Shown: piece by piece, positions 8,385 through 17,853 of the stretch
Layout: each line of letters starts with the position of its first letter
How positions within the stretch are numbered: the first letter of the stretch is position 1
Assembly: GCA_963843805.1 (NCBI GenBank)
Contig: CAWJLY010000010.1
Span: 434,001 to 498,000 of the forward strand
Length of the DNA: 64,000 bases
From: Ideonella_A sp963843805
GTDB lineage: Bacteria; Pseudomonadota; Gammaproteobacteria; Burkholderiales; Burkholderiaceae_C
Direction: 5' to 3'
Notes under the pieces: model-generated
Databases searched by the model: none
Told to the model about the DNA's origin: nothing
What the model saw: the letters and a program-made list of their open reading frames with translations, nothing else
Program-made: the position numbers and the translations under genes

Positions 8385-10307
8385 ATGCACACTGCCGTGA
8401 CCACTTCGTATCTGTTGAACAAGTTGCTTCGTGGCGGCAGTCTCGTCGCCTGTTTCGCGATGGCCAGCACGCCTGCGCTCGCCGCCAAGCCCACCACCCG
8501 GGTGCGCGCCGAAATCCCGGCCGAATTTCGCTGGGATTTTTCGGCCATCTACCCGAGCTGGGAAGCCTGGGAAGCGGGCCTGAAAACCATGGTCACGAAG
8601 ATGGGCGACTTTGCCGCGTTGAAGGGCAGCTTGCAAAACGGGCCTGCTGCGGTACTGAAGGCCTATCGGGCGTTTGACGAGATCGGCCAGCTGCAATACC
8701 TGGTCTACAGCTATCCACAGTTGCAGCGCGACGTCGACACGCGCGACCAGTCGATTGCGGCGCGCTTTCAACGGGTCGCTGCCGTTTCAGCCGAGTTCGA
8801 TACCGCCACCGCCTGGTTCGCGCCGGAGATCCTGACCATCCCCGAGGCGACGATGCGCGATTGGATCGCGAAGACGCCGGCGCTGCAGCCGTATGCCTTC
8901 ACCATTCTCGACAACTACCGCAGGCAGGCGCATGTGCTCGACGAGAACGGCGAGCGTCTGCTGTCGCTGGCCGGGCGTTTCAACCAGACGCCGCGCGAGG
9001 GTTACCAGGAGTTGTCGACTTCGGACATCCAGTTTCCGACGATCACCTTGGCCGACGGCCGCACGGAGACATTGACACCGGGCGCCTACGGCGCATTGTT
9101 GGAGAACAATCCGCTGCAGGCCGATCGCGCCAAGGCTGCCGCCGCTTTCTTGGGCACTTATGGCGCAACGGCCAACACCTATGCCGCTTTCTACAACGCC
9201 GTCTTGCAGCGAGACTGGTTTCTGGCTCAGGCGCGCAAGTTTCCGAATACGCTCGATGCCGCCCTGTTCAGCGACGCGATCCCACGCGCGGTGGTCGAGA
9301 ACCTGGTCGAGGCGACCCGAGCCGGTACCGCACCGCTGCAGCGGTATGCCAGGTTGCGCCAGCGTTTGCTGAAGCTGCCGAGCTACCACCTGTATGACAG
9401 CTTTGTGCCGATCCACCGCAGCGACCGAAGCTGGCCGTATGAGATGGCGCGTGAACTGGCGCTGGCTTCGGTGGCGCCGCTCGGCGAAGACTACGTCGCC
9501 AAATACCGCCAATTCGTATCGGGCGGTCGCATCGATGTGTACGAGAACGAAGGCAAACGCAGCGGTGCCTACAGCGCCGGCATCTATGGCGTCGGCCCGT
9601 TCCAGTTGCTGAACTACAACGACACGCTCGATTCGGTATTCACCTTCGCGCACGAGGGTGGGCATGCGATGCACACCGTGTTGTCGCACCAAAGCCAGCC
9701 ATTTGCCACCGCCGACTACACCATCTTCGTTGCCGAGGTGGCCTCGACAACCAACGAGCGATTTCTGCTCGAGCATCTGTTGCAGCAGACCAGCGATCCG
9801 AAGCAGCGATTTCTGTTGCTTCAGCATGCGGTCGATGCAATCGTCGGCACGTTCTACACGCAGGTGATGTTTGCCGATTTCGAACTGCAGGCGCACAAAC
9901 TTGCCGAACAAGGGCAGCCGGTCACCACCGAGGTGCTGAATACGATCTATGCCAATCTGTTGAAACGGTATTACGGTGATGCCCTGACGGTCGACGATTT
10001 CTACCAGTGGACCTGGTCGCGTATCCCGCACTTTTTCAATACACCGTATTACGTCTATCAGTACGCCACGTGTTTTGCGTCGTCGGCGCAATTGTTCAGT
10101 GCAATGACAACCGGCGATGTGGCCGCGCGGAAGGCTGCCACCGATCGGTATCTGACGTTATTGCGTTCGGGAGGTAATGATCACCCGATGGCCCAGCTCA
10201 AGAAGGCCGGCGTGGATCTGACCGAGCGTGCCACGGTGCAGGCGGTGATCGAGCAGATGGATAGGCTGGTGACGCGAATGGAAGCCGAGGCGGCGAAGAT
10301 GCCTTGA
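8385..10307 (+). CDS. pepF: exported M3B oligoendopeptidase F-type metallopeptidase
   Basis: A 640-residue zinc metallopeptidase of the thimet/PepF family. Residues 1-34 look like a signal peptide ending in STPALA-AK, so the enzyme should act in the periplasm, unlike classic cytosolic PepF. The active site FAHEGGHAMHT lies near residues 421-431, and the downstream Glu helix is seen in YTIFVAEVASTTNERF. The family C-terminal motif WSRIPHFFNTPYYVYQYATC is present. Length and architecture are complete. It likely degrades short peptides. No strong ribosome-binding site is seen before the ATG. Transcribed alone; a hairpin follows the stop. Confidence 0.92.
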   Translation: MHTAVTTSYLLNKLLRGGSLVACFAMASTPALAAKPTTRVRAEIPAEFRWDFSAIYPSWEAWEAGLKTMVTKMGDFAALKGSLQNGPAAVLKAYRAFDEIGQLQYLVYSYPQLQRDVDTRDQSIAARFQRVAAVSAEFDTATAWFAPEILTIPEATMRDWIAKTPALQPYAFTILDNYRRQAHVLDENGERLLSLAGRFNQTPREGYQELSTSDIQFPTITLADGRTETLTPGAYGALLENNPLQADRAKAAAAFLGTYGATANTYAAFYNAVLQRDWFLAQARKFPNTLDAALFSDAIPRAVVENLVEATRAGTAPLQRYARLRQRLLKLPSYHLYDSFVPIHRSDRSWPYEMARELALASVAPLGEDYVAKYRQFVSGGRIDVYENEGKRSGAYSAGIYGVGPFQLLNYNDTLDSVFTFAHEGGHAMHTVLSHQSQPFATADYTIFVAEVASTTNERFLLEHLLQQTSDPKQRFLLLQHAVDAIVGTFYTQVMFADFELQAHKLAEQGQPVTTEVLNTIYANLLKRYYGDALTVDDFYQWTWSRIPHFFNTPYYVYQYATCFASSAQLFSAMTTGDVAARKAATDRYLTLLRSGGNDHPMAQLKKAGVDLTERATVQAVIEQMDRLVTRMEAEAAKMP

Positions 10308-10309
10308 GG

Positions 10310-10332
10310 CCGACCGGCCGAAGTGCGGTCGG
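10310..10332. terminator. inverted repeat after pepF
   Basis: CCGACCG and CGGTCGG form a seven-pair stem with a nine-base loop just behind the pepF stop codon. There is no good T-run, so it could be a weak terminator or a processing hairpin. It also lies before the end of the convergent small gene at 10347. Confidence 0.4.
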
Positions 10333-10346
10333 TCGGAGAATCTTGT

Positions 10347-10556
10347 TCAGTTCGACTGGGCTGACGATGGCAACTGCGCTTGCGCGACCTTCGAATCCGA
10401 AGAGATCCGGCCGGTGATGACAACCCGTGGCAACACCGTGACGCTGCTGCTGCGCTCGGCGCCATGCCTCGGCGAATAAAAGTCCGCGCCGATGGCCAGC
10501 GTGCTTCCGACCAGGATGGCAAGGGTCAGGGTCAGGGTGAAAAGGCGGTCGATCAT
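10347..10556 (-). CDS. small exported protein of unknown function
   Basis: 69 codons with a clear AGGAG six bases before the ATG. The N terminus MIDRLFTLTLTLAILVGSTL is a signal peptide or membrane anchor. The remaining 45 residues are polar and end in QLPSSAQSN, with no recognised domain. The good ribosome-binding site and signal sequence are the arguments for a real gene. It stands alone between pepF and putA. Confidence 0.55.
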   Translation of the reverse strand: MIDRLFTLTLTLAILVGSTLAIGADFYSPRHGAERSSSVTVLPRVVITGRISSDSKVAQAQLPSSAQSN

Positions 10557-10838
10557 GTTGAGCTCCTGGGGTTTGTCCGGTCCGCTTTGTGTTGCGGCAT
10601 GGGATGAACTTTAGGCAGCGCAGCGCCTGCCGGCCAGCCGTTTGCGACGGCATGCATCAACCGCGGCGCGAAATGCCGGCCTGGACGATGAACGGCAATC
10701 GCTCGGCTCGGTTGGCGGCACCAGCTCGAGTTCACGACACGCTGATTCCGCCTCTTTCAATGAGGTCGACGCTGATTGCGGGGCGTCCACTCGCCGGCGA
10801 TGGAGCATCATTTGACTGCTCACCACGAATGACAAGCC

Positions 10839-13800
10839 ATGACCGATCACGTTGCGTCGTTTGCCGAAACCTCGACCAGCTCGATGTCGCCGCTGCGCAC
10901 TCGCATGACCGAGGCCTGTCGGCGCCCCGAACCCGACGCGCTGCCGCCCTTGTTGGAGGCGGCCCGCTTGCCGGCGCCATTGGCGAATGCAACCGACCAG
11001 TTGGCGCAACGCATCGCCCGCCAGTTGCGCGGGCGCAAGAGCGCTGGTGGGCGGGTCGGGCTGGTGCAGGGTCTGTTGCAGGAATATGCGCTGTCGTCGC
11101 AGGAGGGCGTGGCGTTGATGTGCCTGGCCGAGGCCTTGTTGAGGATCCCCGATCCGGCTACGCGTGATGCGCTGATCCGCGACAAGATTGCCGACGGCCA
11201 CTGGCAATCCCACGCCGGGCGCAGCCCGTCGATCTTCGTCAATGCGGCGACCTGGGGGCTGCTGCTGACCGGCAAGCTGGTTGCCACTCACAGTGAAACC
11301 CGCTTGTCGACGATCCTTACCCGCTTGATCGGCAAGGGCGGCGAGCCGTTGATTCGCCGCGGCGTCGATATGGCGATGCGCCTGATGGGCGAGCAGTTCG
11401 TCACCGGAGAGACGATTCGTCAGGCGCTGGACAATGCCCGCGAGCTCGAGGCCGAAGGCTTTCGTTATTCGTACGACATGCTCGGCGAGGCTGCGCTGAC
11501 CGACCACGACGCGCAGCGGTACCGCGCGTCGTACGAGCAGGCCATTCACGCCATCGGCAAGGCGTCAGCCGGACGTGGGGTCTACAACGGACCGGGCATT
11601 TCGATCAAACTGTCGGCGCTGCACCCGCGTTATGCACGGTCACAGCGTGCGCGGGTCCTCGACGAGTTGTATCCGGTGCTGCGCGACTTGACGCTGCTGG
11701 CGCGCCGCTACGACATCGGCTTGAATATCGACGCCGAGGAGGCCGACCGGCTCGAGTTGTCGCTCGATCTGCTCGAGCGCCTTTGCTTCGAGCCGGCGCT
11801 GGCTGGCTGGAACGGCATCGGCTTTGTTGTTCAGGCTTACCAGAAGCGCTGCCCGTTCGTGATCGATTTCATCGTCGATCTGGCGCAGCGCAGCAACCAC
11901 CGGCTGATGGTCCGGCTGGTCAAGGGCGCCTATTGGGACAGCGAAATCAAGCGCGCGCAGATCGACGGTCTCGAGGGTTACCCGGTCTTCACGCGCAAGG
12001 CCTATACCGATGTCAGCTATCTGGCTTGTGCCCGCACGCTGCTGGCCGCGCCCGACGCTGTCTATCCACAGTTCGCGACCCACAATGCGCAGACCTTGGC
12101 GGCCATCTACCAGATGGCCGATCCGGCAAGCTACACCTCTGCGCAATACGAATTCCAGTGCCTGCACGGCATGGGCGAGCCGCTGTACGAGCAGGTTGTC
12201 GGGTCGACCGAAGCCGGCAAGCTGGGCCGGCCTTGCCGCATCTACGCGCCGGTCGGCAGCCACGAAACCCTGCTTGCCTACCTGGTGCGGCGTTTGCTCG
12301 AAAACGGCGCCAATACCTCGTTCGTCAATCGCATCGCCGATCGGACGATCGCCATCGAGGAACTGGTTCGCGATCCGGTCGCCGTTGTCGAGCAACTGGC
12401 CGCCTGCGAGGGCCGGGTCGGCCTGCCGCATCCGGCAATCGCCTTGCCTGTCGATCTGTATGGTCAAGAACGAGCCAATTCGATCGGGCTCGACCTGTCG
12501 AACGAAACCTGCCTGGTGGCGCTGGACGAAGCGCTGCAGTCGTTCGCGGCGCTGCAGTGGCAGGCTGCGCCGATGCTCGCCAAGCAGGATGGACAGCCCG
12601 AACGGGCCGATGCCACTTGGCAACCACTGTCGAATCCGGCTGATCGGCGCGATGTGGTCGGGCGAGTCTGTGAGGCTTTGCCTGCCGAGGTCGCGCAAGC
12701 CGTTTCGTCAGCGGCCGAGTTCGCTGCGGCTTGGGCGGCCAGCGCGCCGGCCGTGCGCGCTGGCGCACTCGAAGCAGCGGCCAACGAATTGGAAGTGTCC
12801 ATGGCCAGGCTGATCAGCCTGCTGATGCGTGAGGCTGGCAAGACGGCTGCCAACGCGTGCGCCGAAGTGCGGGAGGCGGTCGACTTTTTGCGCTTCTACG
12901 GCCTGCAGGCGCGACGCGAATTGACGGTCGGCAACCACCAGCCGCTCGGCCCGGTGGTCTGCATCAGCCCGTGGAATTTTCCGCTGGCCATCTTCACCGG
13001 TCAGATTGCAGCTGCCCTGGCAGCCGGCAACACCGTGCTGGCCAAACCGGCCGAACAGACACCGCTGGTGGCTGCCGAGGCTGTGCGGGTGTTGTGGCAG
13101 GCAGGCGTGCCACGCGGTGCCTTGCAGTTGCTGCCCGGTCGTGGCGAGACCGTCGGCGCGAGCCTGGTTGACGACGAGCGGGTGATGGGCGTGCTGTTCA
13201 CCGGCTCGACCGATGTGGCGCGCATCCTGCAGCGCAGCGTCGCTGGCCGGGTCGATGCCAACGGCCGCGCCATCACGTTGATCGCCGAGACCGGCGGCCA
13301 AAATGCGATGATCGTCGACTCGTCGGCGCTCGCCGAGCAGGTGGTGGCCGATGTTGTTGCGTCGGCGTTCGACAGCGCAGGCCAGCGCTGCTCGGCGTTG
13401 CGGGTGCTCTGTGTGCAAGACGAAGCGGCAGATCGGGTGCTGGAGATGCTGCACGGCGCGATGGCGCAGTTGCGAATTGGCAACCCGGGGCGGCTGGCCA
13501 CCGATGTCGGCCCGGTGATCGACGCCGAAGCGAAGCGCAATATCGACCGTCACATCGATGCGATGCGCGCCAAGGGTCGCCGAGTTCATCAGCCGATCCA
13601 TCCGGCAACCGAACTCGCCCGGTGCGGCAGCTTTGTGGCGCCGACCTTGATCGAGCTCGCAGGCCTTGGTGATCTGCAGCGCGAAATTTTCGGGCCGGTG
13701 CTGCATTTTGTCCGCTACAAGCGAAATGAACTGGACGCACTGCTCGAACAGATCAATGCGACCGGCTACGGCCTGACATTGGGCGTGCACACTCGAATCG

Positions 13801-14585
13801 ATGAAACCATCACGCGCGTGACGACGATGGCGCGGGTCGGCAATGTCTATGTCAATCGCAACATGGTCGGTGCGGTGGTCGGTGTTCAGCCGTTCGGCGG
13901 CGAAGGCTTGTCCGGGACCGGTCCGAAAGCCGGTGGACCGCTCTATCTTTACCGGCTGTTGTCCAGTCGCGCCGATTCGCTGCCTGCGCGGGCGCTGGCT
14001 GATTCGGTCGAAGGCAGGGCGCCGGAACCCGTCAAGCCGAGCGGGGCCTTGCTCAGCCTGGCGCAGTGGGCGGCCCGCGACGGCCGTGGCGCTTTAGCCG
14101 CAACATGTGAGCGTTATGCGGCGCAATCGCGCAGCGGCATCACCCGGATATTGCGTGGACCGACCGGCGAGCGCAATCTGTATTCGCTGTTGCCGAGAAA
14201 CGCCGTGTTGTGTCTGGCCGACGATGACGCCGACCGGTTGGTGCAGCTGGCGGCCGTGCTGGCCGTCGGCAGCCGCGCGGTCTGGCCGGTTGTTGGGCAG
14301 GCGTTGCGCGAACAACTTCCGCAACCGGTGCAGGATTCGATCGTCGTTGCCCAGGACTGGATGTCGGCAACCGTCGATTTCGATGCGGTGCTGCTGCACG
14401 GCAGCGAAGCCCGATTGCGCGAAACCTGTGTGGCACTGGCGGCGCGTCCAGGGCCGATCATTGGCGTGCAGAGGCTGCCGGCTGGTCAGTCCGACATCGC
14501 CCTGGAGCGCTTGCTGATCGAGCGATCACTCAGCATCAACACCGCGGCCGCGGGTGGCAATGCGAGCCTGATGACAGTCGGTTGA
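10839..14585 (+). CDS. putA: bifunctional proline dehydrogenase / delta-1-pyrroline-5-carboxylate dehydrogenase PutA
   Basis: Oxidises proline to glutamate in two steps: an FAD-linked proline dehydrogenase, then an NAD-linked aldehyde dehydrogenase, with channelling between them. The PRODH barrel spans about residues 160-480, with LMVRLVKGAYWDSEIK and YPQFATHNAQT typical of it. The P5C dehydrogenase spans about 560-1010, with catalytic Cys near 851 in SAGQRCSALR and the cofactor motif VLFTGSTDVA. The last ~200 residues form the vestigial dehydrogenase-like C-terminal domain, ending in SINTAAAGGNASLM. At 1248 aa it lacks the N-terminal ribbon-helix-helix repressor domain of E. coli PutA, so it should be an enzyme only. 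The 280 bases upstream hold no other gene. Confidence 0.97.
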   Translation: MTDHVASFAETSTSSMSPLRTRMTEACRRPEPDALPPLLEAARLPAPLANATDQLAQRIARQLRGRKSAGGRVGLVQGLLQEYALSSQEGVALMCLAEALLRIPDPATRDALIRDKIADGHWQSHAGRSPSIFVNAATWGLLLTGKLVATHSETRLSTILTRLIGKGGEPLIRRGVDMAMRLMGEQFVTGETIRQALDNARELEAEGFRYSYDMLGEAALTDHDAQRYRASYEQAIHAIGKASAGRGVYNGPGISIKLSALHPRYARSQRARVLDELYPVLRDLTLLARRYDIGLNIDAEEADRLELSLDLLERLCFEPALAGWNGIGFVVQAYQKRCPFVIDFIVDLAQRSNHRLMVRLVKGAYWDSEIKRAQIDGLEGYPVFTRKAYTDVSYLACARTLLAAPDAVYPQFATHNAQTLAAIYQMADPASYTSAQYEFQCLHGMGEPLYEQVVGSTEAGKLGRPCRIYAPVGSHETLLAYLVRRLLENGANTSFVNRIADRTIAIEELVRDPVAVVEQLAACEGRVGLPHPAIALPVDLYGQERANSIGLDLSNETCLVALDEALQSFAALQWQAAPMLAKQDGQPERADATWQPLSNPADRRDVVGRVCEALPAEVAQAVSSAAEFAAAWAASAPAVRAGALEAAANELEVSMARLISLLMREAGKTAANACAEVREAVDFLRFYGLQARRELTVGNHQPLGPVVCISPWNFPLAIFTGQIAAALAAGNTVLAKPAEQTPLVAAEAVRVLWQAGVPRGALQLLPGRGETVGASLVDDERVMGVLFTGSTDVARILQRSVAGRVDANGRAITLIAETGGQNAMIVDSSALAEQVVADVVASAFDSAGQRCSALRVLCVQDEAADRVLEMLHGAMAQLRIGNPGRLATDVGPVIDAEAKRNIDRHIDAMRAKGRRVHQPIHPATELARCGSFVAPTLIELAGLGDLQREIFGPVLHFVRYKRNELDALLEQINATGYGLTLGVHTRIDETITRVTTMARVGNVYVNRNMVGAVVGVQPFGGEGLSGTGPKAGGPLYLYRLLSSRADSLPARALADSVEGRAPEPVKPSGALLSLAQWAARDGRGALAATCERYAAQSRSGITRILRGPTGERNLYSLLPRNAVLCLADDDADRLVQLAAVLAVGSRAVWPVVGQALREQLPQPVQDSIVVAQDWMSATVDFDAVLLHGSEARLRETCVALAARPGPIIGVQRLPAGQSDIALERLLIERSLSINTAAAGGNASLMTVG

Positions 14586-14613
14586 GCGCACGTTGGTGTG
14601 CCGGCAGCAACGC

Positions 14614-15834
14614 TCAGGAAGTGATTGGCCCGGTGCCGGACGAGTTGCCGCTGGTCAGCCCGAGGCGCCGAGCCAGCCAACCCATCGACGGGCCCTGCAG
14701 CAGCAGCGAACTCAAGACAATGACGAAGGCGACATCGAAGAACCGTTGCGAGCCACGCAGCCCGGCCACGACCGGATAAGCCGCCAGCACAATCGGCACC
14801 GCCCCGCGCAGGCCGACCCACGCGACGAACAACTGCTCGCGCCAGTTGAATCGCAGTGGCGTCAGGCAGACGGCAACGGCCACCGGTCTGGCAACAAGCA
14901 TCAGCGCGGCAGCAATCGCAAGGGCCGGAAAACCCAGTCTAAGCAGCTCATGCGGAGTGACCAGCAACCCGAGCAGCAGGAACAGACCCGCCTGTGCCAG
15001 CCAGGTGTAGCCGTTCAGTGCTGTCAAGGCTGGCTGGACGACCCGGCGCGCTCGGTTGCCGACCATCAGGCCGAACACATACACGGCCAAAAAGCCGGAT
15101 CCGTCGAGCAGACCGACCACCGCAAAAACGGTGAGGCCTGTGGTGGCGAGCAACAAGGCGCTGAGGCCGTCGTGGTCATGTTCGATCGGCAAGCGAAGCA
15201 GCCCGCGCGCCACCAAGGCCCCGAGCCCCAACCCGACCGCCAGGCCCCAGGCGATTTGCTTGACGAGCAACTCGACGATCAGCGAGGAGCCGCCGTCGGG
15301 GGCCTGGATCACGGTGATCATCGCCAGCGTCAGAAACATCGCGATCGGGTCGTTCAAGCCTGACTCGACCTCGATCGTCGCGGTCAGCCGGGGTTTCAGC
15401 TTGACGCCGCTTTGCGAAAGCTGCGCGAAGACCGCTGCCGCATCAGTCGATGCGATGACGGCACCCAGCAACAGACCATGTTGCCAATCCAGACGCAATA
15501 CCAACGACGCCGCCAGGCCGGCCAGCGCTGCGGTCAGACAAACGCCCACGGTGGCCAGCAGCCCGGCTGGCAGCATGCCGATGCGGATGCTTTTTTGAGG
15601 GGTCCGAAGCCCGCCGTCGAGCAAGATGATGGCAAGTGCCACGTTGCCGACTGCCGCAGCCAATTGGTAATCCGCGAATGGCAGGCCGAGTGGCCCGTCG
15701 ACACCGGCCAACATGCCGACGATCAGAAAAACCAGCAAGTGCGAGACCCCGATGCGCCGCGAATAAAGCCCTGCCACCAGCCCGAGCGAGACCAGGATGC
15801 CGCCAATCACCATCAGCAGATAAAGCGTTTTCAT
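14614..15834 (-). CDS. CPA1-family cation/proton antiporter (NhaP2/CvrA-like, short form)
   Basis: An inner-membrane antiporter with about twelve hydrophobic helices over 406 residues. The ion-binding region reads VESGLNDPIAMFLTLAM, the Asn-Asp pair of CPA transporters, and VAWVGLRGAVPIVLA is the conserved late helix of NhaP2/CvrA. E. coli CvrA continues with TrkA-C and CorC-like regulatory domains for another ~170 residues; these are absent, so the protein ends at the membrane core. Substrate K+ or Na+ cannot be told from sequence. It is convergent with putA. Confidence 0.9.
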   Translation of the reverse strand: MKTLYLLMVIGGILVSLGLVAGLYSRRIGVSHLLVFLIVGMLAGVDGPLGLPFADYQLAAAVGNVALAIILLDGGLRTPQKSIRIGMLPAGLLATVGVCLTAALAGLAASLVLRLDWQHGLLLGAVIASTDAAAVFAQLSQSGVKLKPRLTATIEVESGLNDPIAMFLTLAMITVIQAPDGGSSLIVELLVKQIAWGLAVGLGLGALVARGLLRLPIEHDHDGLSALLLATTGLTVFAVVGLLDGSGFLAVYVFGLMVGNRARRVVQPALTALNGYTWLAQAGLFLLLGLLVTPHELLRLGFPALAIAAALMLVARPVAVAVCLTPLRFNWREQLFVAWVGLRGAVPIVLAAYPVVAGLRGSQRFFDVAFVIVLSSLLLQGPSMGWLARRLGLTSGNSSGTGPITS

Positions 15835-16073
15835 CGAGTGAAAGAGGAGACGGCGTCTGACATCGAACCGATTCTGCCTTCGATGCCAACCCCGGCGATA
15901 CGGCTGGATGACATCCTACAAGCGGGCCGCCGCTGCGCTGACACGAGGCAACCGGCGCACTCGCTACGCTTTCGCATCACCAATTCGGGCTGTAGACAAG
16001 AAGTGTCGGCAGCCCTGGTGAGTTTGGATACCAGCCAACCCGGCGCACAAGGTGCGCCTTTCAGGAGATCGCC

Positions 16074-16394
16074 ATGTTTGCACGTACCACCCTTGCGGCT
16101 GTCGTCACAGCCGTAGCCGCAATGACTGTTTTGCCCGGCTGCGCGGTGTCTCGCGGGCAGGAGACTGTCAAGGAGTACGTCAGCGACTCGAGCATCACGG
16201 CAGCCGTGAAAGCAAAATTCGTCGAGAACAAGACGGTAGCGGCCTCTTCCATCAGTGTGGAAACGCTCGACGGCACGGTCATGTTGTCGGGCTTCGCGAA
16301 GTCCAATGACGAAAAACGCGTCGCTGAAGAGATTGCCCGTTCGTCCAAGGGTGTGAAAAGCGTGAAAAACGGCATCGTGGTTCGTCCGGGCTGA
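16074..16394 (+). CDS. BON-domain lipoprotein
   Basis: 106 residues. The N terminus is a lipoprotein signal with lipobox VLPG-C near Cys23. One BON domain follows, roughly residues 35-104, recognised by DSSITAAVKAKFVENK, VETLDGTVMLSGFAKS and the final GVKSVKNGIVV. BON proteins of the OsmY/DolP type bind phospholipid and support the envelope. A good AGGAGA precedes the ATG. Monocistronic, in front of the receiver gene. Confidence 0.9.
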   Translation: MFARTTLAAVVTAVAAMTVLPGCAVSRGQETVKEYVSDSSITAAVKAKFVENKTVAASSISVETLDGTVMLSGFAKSNDEKRVAEEIARSSKGVKSVKNGIVVRPG

Positions 16395-16525
16395 ATGAGT
16401 TCAGTCCTCTTGCGTCAAATGGCAAGGCCGTAGGAGACAACCCACGCTTCAGCGCGGGCATTACCGATGGGATTGGCCCGACCGCAGGGCCACCATTGAG
16501 TCATGATCCACACGACGGAGTAGTG

Positions 16526-17047
16526 ATGTTTTCCAAGCTGTTCACGGCCGCGGGGGAGCGCCGCGAAAAACCCTACCGGCCAGCGGTCGAAGGGGTATCG
16601 CACGGCGATTCCGCGCGAGTGGGCAGCAACAGGACACCGACTGATCGATCCACCGAATGTTCCAGCCGTCTGCGCTGCTTCCTGGTTGAAGACAGCCCGG
16701 TGATCAGGCAAAACCTGATCTCGACGCTGGAAGAAATGCTGCCAATCGAAGTGGTCGCTACCGCCGAGGACGAGTCCGAGGCCTTGCACTGGATTCGACG
16801 ATCGAATGTCGACTGCGATCTGATGATCATCGACATCGTCTTGCGTTCCGGCACCGGCCTCGAAGTATTGCGCCAGGCCAGGCAGTTGCGACCACAGGTC
16901 AGGCTTGTGGTGTTGTCGAACTATGCGACGCGTGATATTCGCCAGCGTTGCATGGGCTTGGGGGCAGACCGCATTTTCGACAAGTCGGCCGAAGTCGAAG
17001 AGTTGCTGGCTTACGGCGACGAGCTTGCAAAATCCCGATTGAACTGA
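16526..17047 (+). CDS. stand-alone response regulator receiver protein
   Basis: About 173 residues. A 50-residue polar N-terminal extension is followed by one receiver domain with the acidic pair in LVEDSP, phospho-acceptor Asp in LMIIDIVLRSG, Thr/Ser switch in VVLSNYAT and Lys in IFDKSAE. No output domain is present, so it probably signals by protein-protein contact. The start at 16526 has CGGAG five bases upstream; an earlier in-frame ATG at 16496 has none. It is convergent with the NarL-type gene and belongs to a three-gene signalling group. Confidence 0.85.
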   Translation: MFSKLFTAAGERREKPYRPAVEGVSHGDSARVGSNRTPTDRSTECSSRLRCFLVEDSPVIRQNLISTLEEMLPIEVVATAEDESEALHWIRRSNVDCDLMIIDIVLRSGTGLEVLRQARQLRPQVRLVVLSNYATRDIRQRCMGLGADRIFDKSAEVEELLAYGDELAKSRLN

Positions 17048-17081
17048 CGAAACTGACGAACCCGTGGGTTGTCCTGACGCT

Positions 17082-17714
17082 TTACTGGATCAGCCCGTTC
17101 TTCATTGCGTAATAGGTGAGGTCGCTGTTCGACGACAGGCGCATTTTTTCCATCACCCGCGTCCGGTAGGTGCTGACCGTCTTGACTGACAAGGCCATGC
17201 TGTCGGCCATCTGGCCGATGGCCTCACCTTTGGCAAGGCGCAGGAAGACCTGGAATTCACGTTCGGACAGCAACTCGTGCGGCAGTTTGTCGATATCGCC
17301 CGACAAGCCGTCGGCGAGCATCTCGGCGACAGCCGGGGTGATGTATTTGCGGCCGCGAAAAACCGTGCGGATGGCCTTGACGATCTCCTCGGGGTCACAC
17401 TCCTTGTTCAGGTAGCCACTGGCACCTTGCTTCAACAGGGTTGTCGCGTAGTGTGCTTCCGGGTAGCCGCTGAGAATCAGCACCGGCAATCCGGGCTCAC
17501 GCGCCTTGATGGCAGCCAGTGCATCGACGCCGCTCTGGTCGGGCATCGACAAGTCCATCACGATCACATCGACGTCACCGCGACGCACCAGGTCGAGCGC
17601 CTCGCGGCCGTTGGCGGCTTCGCCGGTCACTCGCAGATCGACCTGATCGGCGAAATATTGTTTGAGACCGGCTCGCACGACGGCGTGGTCATCGACTATC
17701 ACTACTCTGATCAT
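17082..17714 (-). CDS. NarL/FixJ-family response regulator
   Basis: 210 residues. The receiver has the DDHAVVRAGL start, phospho-acceptor Asp in VIVMDLSMPDQSG and Lys in ASGYLNKECDPEE. The C-terminal LuxR/GerE HTH reads LSEREFQVFLRLAKGEAIGQ and VKTVSTYRTRVMEKM. It should bind DNA when phosphorylated. The neighbouring upstream gene encodes a kinase-like protein on the same strand, which suggests a partner, but that protein looks catalytically damaged. Confidence 0.93.
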   Translation of the reverse strand: MIRVVIVDDHAVVRAGLKQYFADQVDLRVTGEAANGREALDLVRRGDVDVIVMDLSMPDQSGVDALAAIKAREPGLPVLILSGYPEAHYATTLLKQGASGYLNKECDPEEIVKAIRTVFRGRKYITPAVAEMLADGLSGDIDKLPHELLSEREFQVFLRLAKGEAIGQMADSMALSVKTVSTYRTRVMEKMRLSSNSDLTYYAMKNGLIQ

Positions 17715-17853
17715 GATTGCAGCCTTCTGGCAAATCGAATTCGAACGAATGACCGGAACGAAGCCCAGTTTAGGAGATGCCGGCGCATTTGCGCAAAAAC
17801 CACCTGCCGGGACTGTGCGCAGACGGATCCGGGCGTGAGCGCCTGCGTCGCTT